From Fusobacterium sp. (GTDB taxonomy: Bacteria > Fusobacteriota > Fusobacteriia > Fusobacteriales > Fusobacteriaceae), in assembly GCF_032477075.1 (NCBI RefSeq), contig NZ_JAWDXO010000001.1, forward strand, positions 194,084 through 258,083: a stretch of 64,000 nucleotides of DNA, in the 5' to 3' direction. Shown here in pieces: positions 56,991 to 64,000 of this stretch; the stretch's first letter is position 1; every line of letters begins with the position of its first letter. The position numbers and the translations under genes are program-made. A model generated the notes under the pieces. The model ran no database searches and was not told the origin of the DNA. It saw only the letters and a program-made list of their open reading frames with translations.

Positions 56991-57452
56991 TCATTTCTTT
57001 TTCTCAATAAATATCTGTACCCAGTAATTTTTTCCATTTTTATCTGCAGCTTTTCCTATTCCTATCTCATTATAATTTTTATTTAATATATTATCTCTAT
57101 GTCCTTTAGACTGCATCCATCTTTCCATAACAAATTCTGGAGTATCATGCCATTTTGCTATATTTTCAGCAGCTGATTTATATTTTATATTTTCATTTTT
57201 TATCAAATTGAAAGTAATTCCAAAGTTTTTACTATCATGAGAAAGCTTTTCTTCTTTGGCCATATCTGCAGCTTTTTTTATTGCTATTTTATTTAATTTT
57301 TCATTCATAATAAGAGGTGCAAGTTTTTTAGTCTTTCTTTCTTGATTTACATATTTTAGGATTTCATTTTGATAATTTTCAGCAGAATATGAATTAGGAA
57401 CTAATTTGAAAATAATAACTGTTATTATAAAAAATTTTATCATCTTATTCAT
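56991..57452 (-). CDS. CAP/SCP (YkwD-like) domain secreted protein
   Basis: This 153-aa protein has a signal peptide (FFIITVIIFKLVPNSYSAE) and one CAP domain: ILKYVNQERKTKKLAPL, SHDSKNFG, AENIAKW, WMQSKGHRDNILNKNYNEIGIG. The conserved His, Glu and His residues of the CAP cavity are present. Function of bacterial CAP proteins is largely unknown; envelope or extracellular roles are usual. It stands alone, with ribosome site AAGGAGGAATC. Confidence 0.88.
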   Translation of the reverse strand: MNKMIKFFIITVIIFKLVPNSYSAENYQNEILKYVNQERKTKKLAPLIMNEKLNKIAIKKAADMAKEEKLSHDSKNFGITFNLIKNENIKYKSAAENIAKWHDTPEFVMERWMQSKGHRDNILNKNYNEIGIGKAADKNGKNYWVQIFIEKKK

Positions 57453-57626
57453 GATTCCTCCTTATGGATTATAATCTTTTCATTTCTGTTCAATATATTT
57501 TATCATAAATATTATTAAAATATAAATTTAACTTTAAGAAAATTGGGATTTTGATCTATGAATTGACTTTTTTGTAGCTGCATTATATAATTTAATTATA
57601 TGGAAAAAAATTTTAAAGGAGAACAT

Positions 57627-59591
57627 ATGTGTATTTGGGAAGTTGGAGTTCCTAAATTAGGAGTAACCGTAGAAAATGAAGGAATTAATTTTGCAATATT
57701 TGCTAAAAATAAAAAGAAAGTAGTTTTAAATATTTATAATTCAGGTTCAGATTTAGTTCCTAAAAAAAGTTTTATTTTAGATCCGACTATGAATAAAACA
57801 GGAAATATATGGCATATATATTTAAAAGGTGTTTCTGCCAAAACTTTATATACTTGGAAATTAGATGACTCTACTGACTTATTAGATCCTTATGCACTAT
57901 CTTATACAAATAATAAAAATTATTCAAGAAGAAAAAGTATAGTTGTAAAGAAAGATCATATGCGAACAAAACATTTAAATATAGAGTTAGAAGATACAAT
58001 CATTTATGAAGTACATATAAAACTTTTTACTCAAAATTTTAATTCAATGGTAAAATTTCCAGGAACTTATAGTGGATTTATAGAAAAAATACCATATTTG
58101 AAAGAATTAGGAATAACAGCAGTAGAGTTTTTACCAATATATGAATGGGATGATTTTACAGGTAATATTGGAATAACAAATGGAGCAAAATTAAAAAATA
58201 TATGGGGATACAATCCAATAGGCTTTTTTGCACCAACTAAAAAATTTTCCAAAAATCAAACTTTAGATTCTGATAGTGAAGTAGTTGAATTTAAAGAATT
58301 AGTAAAAGCTCTTCATGAGCATGGAATAGAAGTAATTTTAGATGTGGTATATAATCATACTGCTGAAGGTGGAAATGGAGGAAAGGTATATAATTTTAAA
58401 GCAATGGATAATAAAACCTTCTATATGCTTGAAAATAAAGATGCACAATATAAAAATTATTCAGGATGTGGAAATACATTTAATTGTAACAATAAAGTAG
58501 TAAAAGATGTTATAATAGATTCTTTAAGATATTGGTATCTTGAAATGGGAGTAGATGGATTTAGATTTGATTTGGCATCTATTCTTGGCAGAGGAGAAGA
58601 TGGACAATGGAATGAGATTTCTCTTCTGAATGAATTGGTACAAGATCCTATTTTGTCACACTGTAAATTAATTTCAGAAAGCTGGGATCTTGGAGGATAC
58701 TATGTTGGAGATATGCCAGCAGGATGGAGTGAATGGAATGGAAAATACAGGGATGTTGTCAGGAAGTTCATAAAAGGAGAGTTTGGATTAATACCTGAAT
58801 TATTAAAGAGAATATTTGGAAGTCCTGATATTTTTAAAAGAAATAACAGAGGACCAATGAGTAATATAAATTTTGTTACTTGTCATGATGGTTTTACAAT
58901 GTGGGATCTTGTAAGTTATAATAATAAACATAATCTTAATAATGGAGAAAATAATAATGATGGAGAAAGCAATAATAATTCATATAATTATGGAGTAGAA
59001 GGTGGTACAGATAATCCTGCTATTCTTGAAGTTAGAAAAAGACAGATTAAAAATATGTTTTTGATACTTTTTATTTCTCAGGGAGTTCCTATGCTGCTAA
59101 TGGGAGATGAAATGGGAAGGACACAATTTGGAAATAATAATGCTTATTGTCAGAATAATCGTTCTACATGGCTAGATTGGGAAAGAGGAATAAAATTTTC
59201 TGAAATAACCAATTTTGTAAAGAATATGATAAAAATTCGTAAAAAATATTCTATATTTAGAAAAAAGAATTATTTAGAACTTTCAGAATGTGAAAATTGT
59301 GATGTTTCGCTTCATGGAGTAAAACTTAATTCTCCAGATTATTCATACTATTCATTAAGCATAGCATTCGTTCTTCATGACATTGAAACTGATACATCAT
59401 TTTATATAGCTTTGAATTCTTACCATGGAGAGCTAACATTTGAACTTCCAGTTTTACAAAATAAAAAATGGCATCTTTTAGTTGATACTTCAAAGACAGA
59501 AAAAGAAAATTTTAAAGAAGATACAAAAGCTTTAATTGATAAAAATTATCTTGTAAAACCAAAAAGTTCTATAATTTTAATGAGTAAATAG
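57627..59591 (+). CDS. glgX: Glycogen debranching enzyme / isoamylase-type glycosidase
   Basis: This 654-aa GH13 enzyme cleaves alpha-1,6 branches. It has an N-terminal CBM48-like domain (VENEGINFAIFAKNKKKVVL), region I DVVYNHTAEGG, region II GFRFDLASILG (nucleophile Asp), region III LISESWDLGG (acid Glu) and region IV FVTCHDGFTMWDL. The start at 57627 follows AAAGGAG by five bases; an in-frame ATG at 57600 has no ribosome site. No other glycogen genes are nearby, so it is detached from the usual glg cluster. GlgX versus pullulanase-like activity cannot be separated from the sequence alone. Confidence 0.87.
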   Translation: MCIWEVGVPKLGVTVENEGINFAIFAKNKKKVVLNIYNSGSDLVPKKSFILDPTMNKTGNIWHIYLKGVSAKTLYTWKLDDSTDLLDPYALSYTNNKNYSRRKSIVVKKDHMRTKHLNIELEDTIIYEVHIKLFTQNFNSMVKFPGTYSGFIEKIPYLKELGITAVEFLPIYEWDDFTGNIGITNGAKLKNIWGYNPIGFFAPTKKFSKNQTLDSDSEVVEFKELVKALHEHGIEVILDVVYNHTAEGGNGGKVYNFKAMDNKTFYMLENKDAQYKNYSGCGNTFNCNNKVVKDVIIDSLRYWYLEMGVDGFRFDLASILGRGEDGQWNEISLLNELVQDPILSHCKLISESWDLGGYYVGDMPAGWSEWNGKYRDVVRKFIKGEFGLIPELLKRIFGSPDIFKRNNRGPMSNINFVTCHDGFTMWDLVSYNNKHNLNNGENNNDGESNNNSYNYGVEGGTDNPAILEVRKRQIKNMFLILFISQGVPMLLMGDEMGRTQFGNNNAYCQNNRSTWLDWERGIKFSEITNFVKNMIKIRKKYSIFRKKNYLELSECENCDVSLHGVKLNSPDYSYYSLSIAFVLHDIETDTSFYIALNSYHGELTFELPVLQNKKWHLLVDTSKTEKENFKEDTKALIDKNYLVKPKSSIILMSK

Positions 59592-59605
59592 AATTATGAT
59601 TTAAG

Positions 59606-59636
59606 GCAGATTTTAAAGTAAAACTTTAAAGTCTGC
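59606..59636 (+). terminator. Terminator of the debranching enzyme gene
   Basis: GCAGA-TTTTAAAGT and ACTTTAAA-GTCTGC pair with one bulge around AAA, followed by TTTTT. Confidence 0.75.
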
Positions 59637-59698
59637 TTTTTGCATAGTATAATATATCTAAAATATAATTTTTCCTGTCTTAGTAGGAGGTAATCAAC

Positions 59699-61477
59699 AT
59701 GCTTTATAAGTTAAAAAATTCTTTTTTATATTTTTCTATATTATTTATTATTACAGGGGTATCATGTTTTATTGCATATAACTGGAATAAAATAGGAAAT
59801 TTTACCAAAATGTCTATTCCAATGACCTTGATTATATTGGGAATAATTGGTTGGTTTATTTTTCAAAATAAAAAATTATATAGAGAGCTTTCACTTTTTT
59901 CATCATCATTTTTTATAGGGACATTATTTGCTGTATTTGGGCAGATATATCAAACAGGAGCTGATCCATATACACTGTTTAGAAATTGGGGGATATTTAT
60001 ACTAATTTTTTCTTTTATAGAAAAATTTTATCCTCTTTGGACTTTAAACATAACAGTTTTTACAATAAGTGGAATGCTTTATATGAGATTGTATGGAAAT
60101 TTTACAATGATATGTATTACAGGATCCATAATTATTTTATTTTTCTTTCTTATTTATATTGCTGTGATAAAAAAAATGTTAATAGAGGTAAAAGATTGGT
60201 TTTTCTATATCCTCGCTTTTTCTTCAACAGCTCTAATGACAGCAGGAATATTCTGGAAGGTTTTAGGTATGAGATATTACAGAAATTTTGATTTATATGG
60301 ACCATTTTATTTATTGATATATGTTGTATTTATAGGATTGCTTTTTCTGCTTGGGAAAAAAGTAATAAGGAAACAAGGATTAAATATTATAAGTATAGTT
60401 TCAATGACTTTTGTTATTTCTTCTTATATAATAAGAGAAATATCTGGAGTGGAATCAGGTGTTATTGGAATTTTTTTGATAATATGCCTTATTATAGGAA
60501 GTATTAGAATTATTACTAAAAATTATCTGTCTTCAAATTCAGTAAGAGTTATTTTAAATTTTTTCAAAGTAATTTTAGTAATATTGACAATAGCATTTTT
60601 CTCATTATTGATGTCTTTCTTTAGTCTTGGAGAAGAGGCAATTCTTGTAGCAGGAGCACTTCTTCTTACAGCATCTTGTTTTCTTCCAAAGATTTTAAAA
60701 TTTAAAGAAGAAAAAAATGAAATAATAACATTCGTATCTGGGTTGACTTTAATTCTTGTGTATCTTCAAGAGAGAATGAGATTATCAACAATAACAATAG
60801 TTGGAATAGGCTGGTTAATATATGGAGGATTCTATATTTTAAGACATTCCAAAATCTTAGATTTCTTAATTGTTCCAGCAGTAATTTCTGGATTAATAAT
60901 GATTTTTCCAGGGACAAGAGGATATTCAAAAACATTGATACTTGTAATACCACTCATTTTTATCTTAGTATCTTGCTGTAATGAAAAAATGAAAATAGCA
61001 AAAACAGAAAGAATAAAAAGAATAACCAGAGGAGCAGAGATTATTGCTTTTATTCAAGCAATAGTAGTTAGGAGTACACTTTTTAGATATAATTATTATG
61101 ATTCATATATAGTTAATGGAATAATACTTGCAATAGCATTAGGACTGCTCTATAAAATATTTGCTGGAAAAAACTATTTTACATTTTTTATTATAGCTGT
61201 ATTAGTAGGATTTTTAAGTTTCTTCTGTTTGGGCATGTATGGAGTAAACTTGGGAATAATGTTGATTCTTTTATATATGTACAGAGATGAAAAATATATG
61301 ATAGGAGCAGCAGTAATATTTTTAGGAGGAGAAATATCATTTTATTACTATAGTCTTCATATAACACTTCTTGAAAAATCTTATCTTATGATAAAAAGTA
61401 GTGTTTTATTATTTCTTGGATTTCTCATTTTATCTAAAATTACCTATAAAGCAATGGAGAAGGGGGAAGAGTTATGA
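59699..61477 (+). CDS. DUF2157-family membrane protein
   Basis: This 592-aa inner-membrane protein has about 16-18 hydrophobic helices. The N-terminal region (FIAYNWNKIGNFTKMSIPMTLI, FGQIYQTGADPYTLFRNWGIF) is the DUF2157 signature, with DUF4401-like sequence likely in the C-terminal half. Function is unknown. Its stop overlaps the start of a GDYXXLXY protein gene by 4 bp, a pairing found in many bacteria. The ribosome site TAGGAGGTAATCAAC is strong. Confidence 0.85.
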   Translation: MLYKLKNSFLYFSILFIITGVSCFIAYNWNKIGNFTKMSIPMTLIILGIIGWFIFQNKKLYRELSLFSSSFFIGTLFAVFGQIYQTGADPYTLFRNWGIFILIFSFIEKFYPLWTLNITVFTISGMLYMRLYGNFTMICITGSIIILFFFLIYIAVIKKMLIEVKDWFFYILAFSSTALMTAGIFWKVLGMRYYRNFDLYGPFYLLIYVVFIGLLFLLGKKVIRKQGLNIISIVSMTFVISSYIIREISGVESGVIGIFLIICLIIGSIRIITKNYLSSNSVRVILNFFKVILVILTIAFFSLLMSFFSLGEEAILVAGALLLTASCFLPKILKFKEEKNEIITFVSGLTLILVYLQERMRLSTITIVGIGWLIYGGFYILRHSKILDFLIVPAVISGLIMIFPGTRGYSKTLILVIPLIFILVSCCNEKMKIAKTERIKRITRGAEIIAFIQAIVVRSTLFRYNYYDSYIVNGIILAIALGLLYKIFAGKNYFTFFIIAVLVGFLSFFCLGMYGVNLGIMLILLYMYRDEKYMIGAAVIFLGGEISFYYYSLHITLLEKSYLMIKSSVLLFLGFLILSKITYKAMEKGEEL

Positions 61478-61950
61478 AAAAAATACTTGTAGTATTTAAT
61501 CTCTTATTATTGATGATAGCTTTTGGGTATTCAGTAGTAAAAGAGGAGAGAAATTTAAAACAAAAAACTTTCTATATAAAAACAGCTCCTGTTGATCCTC
61601 GTTCTTTAATACAGGGGGATTATATGATTCTTAATTATGATATTACAGAGTCAGCCAGAGGAGAAGCAAGAAATTTAAGAAAGGGATATATAAGAGTTAG
61701 ACTAAATAATTTGAAAGTAGCTGAATTCATGGAAGTTAGTAAAGAGTATCTTCCATCATCAGAGAATGAACTTTCTATTCAGTTTCATCAAAATGATTCT
61801 ACTATAGATATAGGTGTTAATTCATATTTATTTCAGGAGGGAACTGGAAATAGATTTCAAAGGGCTCAGTATGCAGAGGTTATAGAATTGAAAAGTGGTA
61901 AATTAAGATTAAAACATTTATTGGACAAAGACTTCAATATAATAAAATAA
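61474..61950 (+). CDS. GDYXXLXY-domain protein
   Basis: This 158-aa protein has an N-terminal hydrophobic segment (KILVVFNLLLLMIAFGYSVV) that is either a signal peptide or an anchor, and the defining motif GDYMILNYD at about residue 50. The preceding VDPRSLIQ is also conserved in the family. Function is unknown, but it is almost always encoded with a DUF2157 membrane protein, as here with an ATGA overlap, so the two probably form one envelope complex. Confidence 0.88.
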   Translation: MKKILVVFNLLLLMIAFGYSVVKEERNLKQKTFYIKTAPVDPRSLIQGDYMILNYDITESARGEARNLRKGYIRVRLNNLKVAEFMEVSKEYLPSSENELSIQFHQNDSTIDIGVNSYLFQEGTGNRFQRAQYAEVIELKSGKLRLKHLLDKDFNIIK

Positions 61951-61955
61951 GAAAA

Positions 61956-61990
61956 AGGCAGTTAAAACTTTTATAAATTTTAGCTGCCTT
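61956..61990 (+). terminator. Terminator of the DUF2157/GDYXXLXY operon
   Basis: AAGGCAGTTAAAA pairs with TTTTAGCTGCCTT (one G-U pair), followed by CTTTTT. Confidence 0.75.
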
Positions 61991-61994
61991 CTTT

Positions 61995-62165
61995 TTAGCC
62001 TTGAGTGTTAGTAAAATAATCTGGATGAATAAGAACTAATTTTTTTAGATATCCTTCAACTCTTTCATAGTTTTGCTGTGTATATGACACTAGTTTATCA
62101 ATTGCTTTATTTTTTATATTTTGAGCAAATTTTTTTATGATAATGAAACTTTTTTCAAATATTAA
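61995..62165 (-). pseudogene. C-terminal remnant of an unidentified gene
   Basis: The reverse strand holds an open frame of about 56 codons without a start, ending AIDKLVSYTQQNYERVEGYL then KKLVLIHPDYFTNTQG and a stop at 61995-61997. The residue pattern is protein-like; upstream the frame closes at 62166-62168. No family is recognised. It fills much of the 366-bp gap before the comM-like gene and looks like the residue of a deleted gene. Confidence 0.4.
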
Positions 62166-62316
62166 TTATTTGTTGCAGTTTAGATTTACTAAATAAATAA
62201 AATTTTAGAATAAATTGATTTATTAATATAAAAATGTCTAATATTTATTTAAAAAAATGAAATAATAAATCTAAGTTTTTTCTGAAGTAATAAATGTATA
62301 GTTATAGAATTTAAAT

Positions 62317-63816
62317 TTATTTTTTTCTAAAAGAAACAGCTTCCATTAAGTGATGTTTTTTTATATCTTTACATTCATCCAAATCTGCAATGGTTCTCGC
62401 TACTTTCAGAATTTTATCATAACCTCTTGCAGATATTTCCATTATTCTCATAGCATTTTTAAAATATTCTTTATCTTCATCTGCAATTTTACAATATTTT
62501 TTTATTTCTTTTTGTCCCAGATTTCCATTTAAAAGATCATTGTTATATCTTTTTCTTTGAATTTCTCTAGCTTTCATGACTCTTTCTTTTATAGTGTTTG
62601 AATTTTCTGCTTCAACTGAATTCATCAATTCATCTTCTGACAGTCTTCTCATTTCAATATGAATATCAATTCTATCCATAATAGGACCAGAAAGTTTTTT
62701 CATATATTTATTTACTTCATGTTGAGTACAGGTACACGAAGCACCTTCATAATAATTTCCACAAAAGCAAGGGTTGCTTGTAGCAAGAAGTTGAAATGTA
62801 CTCAAAAACTCCACTCTATATTGAGCTCTTGTGATAGAAACCATTCCATCTTCTAATGGCTGTCTTAAACTTTCTAAAACACTTCTAGGGAATTCTGCAA
62901 GTTCATCTAATAATAATATTCCATTAGAGGCTAAACTTATTTCACCAGGTTTTATCCTTTTTCCACCACCTATAATTGAAGTGAGAGAGCTTGTGTGATG
63001 GGGAGAACGAAAAGGTCTTTGGCTGATTATTGGTTTTTTACTGTTAAGCTCTCCAGCAACGCTATATATTTTTGTAGACTCAATTATTTCTTCTTCACTC
63101 ATAGGAGGAAGAATAGTCATCATTCGTTTGGCAAGCATGGATTTTCCTGAACCAGGGCTTCCTATTAATATTATGTTATGTCCACCAGCAGCAGCAATTT
63201 CTAATCCTCTTTTTCCTAATGCCTGTCCTTTTACTTCTGAAAAATCAATACTATAATTTTTTTCTTCAAAAAATGGATTTATATTCACTAGTTTTACTTC
63301 ACCTTTAGAAATAAAATCAGCTACTTCTTTTAAAGTTGAAACAGAAATAATATTTATTCCTTTAATAAGAGAAGCTTCTTGGACATTATCTTTTGGAATA
63401 ATTACTCCCTTGTATCCTTTTTCCTTTACTAAAATCATTGTATTTATTATTCCTTTTACTCCTCTAATTTTTCCATCTAAAGAAAGTTCTCCAAGAAAAA
63501 GATAGTTATCAAGAATGGAATTTCTATCTTTTATAAAGCCCATGGCAACCATTATACCAACAGCTATTGGGAGATCAAATTGGGCACCTTCTTTTTTTAT
63601 TCCAGCTGGAGAAAGATTTACTATTATTTTTTTTGGTTCCATTTTGTAATCACTATTTTTTAAAGCAGTCCTTACTCTATCCTTACTTTCTGATATGGCA
63701 GTATCTCCTAGGCCTACTATTGAAAAGAAAGGAAGTCCGCCACTAATATCTACTTCTGTTTCTACTAAAAAAGGTTCTACACCTATATAACTTGAACTTA
63801 ATACTCTTATATTCAT
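62317..63816 (-). CDS. comM: YifB/ComM-family magnesium-chelatase-like AAA ATPase
   Basis: This 499-aa protein has an N-terminal ChlI/Lon-S5-like domain (VDISGGLPFFSIVGLGDTAISESKDRVRTAL), a Walker A motif GSPGSGKS, Walker B GILLLDELAEF and a C-terminal Mg-chelatase subdomain with a zinc-like Cys cluster (NPCFCGNYYEGASCTCTQ). In naturally transformable bacteria ComM is a hexameric helicase that promotes branch migration of incoming DNA. Many non-competent species also carry it. Length is typical. It stands between a gene remnant and a partly visible gene. Confidence 0.93.
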   Translation of the reverse strand: MNIRVLSSSYIGVEPFLVETEVDISGGLPFFSIVGLGDTAISESKDRVRTALKNSDYKMEPKKIIVNLSPAGIKKEGAQFDLPIAVGIMVAMGFIKDRNSILDNYLFLGELSLDGKIRGVKGIINTMILVKEKGYKGVIIPKDNVQEASLIKGINIISVSTLKEVADFISKGEVKLVNINPFFEEKNYSIDFSEVKGQALGKRGLEIAAAGGHNIILIGSPGSGKSMLAKRMMTILPPMSEEEIIESTKIYSVAGELNSKKPIISQRPFRSPHHTSSLTSIIGGGKRIKPGEISLASNGILLLDELAEFPRSVLESLRQPLEDGMVSITRAQYRVEFLSTFQLLATSNPCFCGNYYEGASCTCTQHEVNKYMKKLSGPIMDRIDIHIEMRRLSEDELMNSVEAENSNTIKERVMKAREIQRKRYNNDLLNGNLGQKEIKKYCKIADEDKEYFKNAMRIMEISARGYDKILKVARTIADLDECKDIKKHHLMEAVSFRKK

Positions 63817-63857
63817 AAATTAAGGGCTCCTCTGATAATTTTTTGACACAAAAAATG

Positions 63858-63878
63858 AGTGGGACCTGAGGCCCCACT
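63858..63878 (-). terminator. Terminator upstream of comM
   Basis: On the reverse strand AGTGGGGCC and GGTCCCACT pair (one G-U) around TCA, and CATTTTTTG follows. It ends the gene entering from the right edge. Confidence 0.75.
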
Positions 63879-63901
63879 TTTATATTAAATTTTATACATA
63901 G

Positions 63902-64000
63902 TTAAATTTCTTCTCCACATCTTTTAAGAAGTCTTTCCCATTTTAAATCTACATCTTTTTGTATTCTATCTATGATATGTCTGTTTTCTGGTTTGAATAG
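63902..64000 (-). CDS. C-terminal end of a gene cut by the window edge
   Basis: The reverse strand is open from the window edge to a TAA at 63902-63904, reading KPENRHIIDRIQKDVDLKW then ERLLKRCGEEI. It is followed by a terminator hairpin 24 bp later, as expected for a real gene end. Only about 32 codons are visible and no family is recognised. Confidence 0.6.
   Translation of the reverse strand, partial: LFKPENRHIIDRIQKDVDLKWERLLKRCGEEI

Noticed and set aside
1..64000. Insertion sequences, prophage, tRNA-linked islands, tRNA or rRNA genes
   Set aside because: No transposase, integrase, terminase or portal genes, no terminal inverted repeats with target duplications, and no tRNA cloverleaf or rRNA sequence were recognised.

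Overview
The window looks like chromosomal DNA from a Fusobacterium, probably of the F. varium / F. ulcerans / F. mortiferum type; the genus call is firm, the species is a guess. The DNA is strongly A+T rich. The genes point to an anaerobic, amino-acid-fermenting cell with an outer membrane: a TonB-dependent receptor, a FadL-type porin, LpxK of lipid A synthesis, several lipoproteins and signal peptides, a histidine-utilisation (hut) operon, several peptide and amidohydrolase modules, pyruvate phosphate dikinase and a class III fructose-1,6-bisphosphatase. I saw no rRNA, tRNA, CRISPR array, insertion sequence or prophage.

Layout. 1-2.5 kb: TonB receptor with a strong promoter and a Fur-like palindrome. 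2.5-6.7 kb: divergent ROK regulator and an AbgT transporter/M20 amidohydrolase operon. 6.6-8.2 kb: four tandem copies of a tiny Lys/Glu-rich gene; the copies carry pieces of the 3' end of the amidohydrolase gene, so the array arose by segmental tandem duplication. 8.5-13.1 kb: GntR regulator, TAXI-type TRAP transporter and a 2-hydroxyacid dehydrogenase, with the same 12-bp motif upstream of both the regulator and the transporter. 13.1-19.7 kb: hut operon (putative histidine transporter, hutH, hutU, hutI) behind a leader with two near-identical long palindromes; hutI has a frameshifted C-terminus. 19.9-23.3 kb: small genes (lipoprotein phosphatase, PNPOx-fold proteins, WYL regulator, a truncated and possibly chimeric RidA). 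23.4-29.9 kb: sigma-54 activator, N-acyl-D-amino-acid deacylase, D-cysteine desulfhydrase-like enzyme and a divergent NhaC-type antiporter with a canonical -24/-12 promoter. 30-34.7 kb: gamma-glutamyltransferase, an unfamiliar membrane carrier and an orphan family-5 binding protein behind a leader that looks like a transcription attenuator. 34.7-38.8 kb: DUF554 and HAD genes, then a two-component system with a small periplasmic protein. 39.2-43.2 kb: M20 (AbgB-like) peptidase, GltS-type symporter and an unusual regulator in one tight operon. 43.4-47.8 kb: Crp/Fnr regulator, thioredoxin, hydroxyacid dehydrogenase, TetR regulator, FadL-like protein. 47.9-53.1 kb: ccpN-like regulator, ppdK and fbp in one operon, a gluconeogenic unit with paired palindromes around its promoter. 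53.3-56.7 kb: yfcE, nadD, a PTS-IIA protein, an unknown gene and lpxK. 57-64 kb: CAP-domain protein, glycogen debranching enzyme, DUF2157/GDYXXLXY pair, comM-like ATPase and the tail of one more gene.

The theme is scavenging: most operons pair one importer, one or two hydrolases or lyases, and a dedicated regulator, feeding amino acids (histidine, D-amino acids, gamma-glutamyl compounds, acylated amino acids) into fermentation. No single undescribed multi-gene system stands out. The best unexplained items are the tandem gene array, the attenuator-like leader at 34.4-34.7 kb, the paired operators upstream of hut, gntR/TRAP and ccpN, and several broken or chimeric reading frames.
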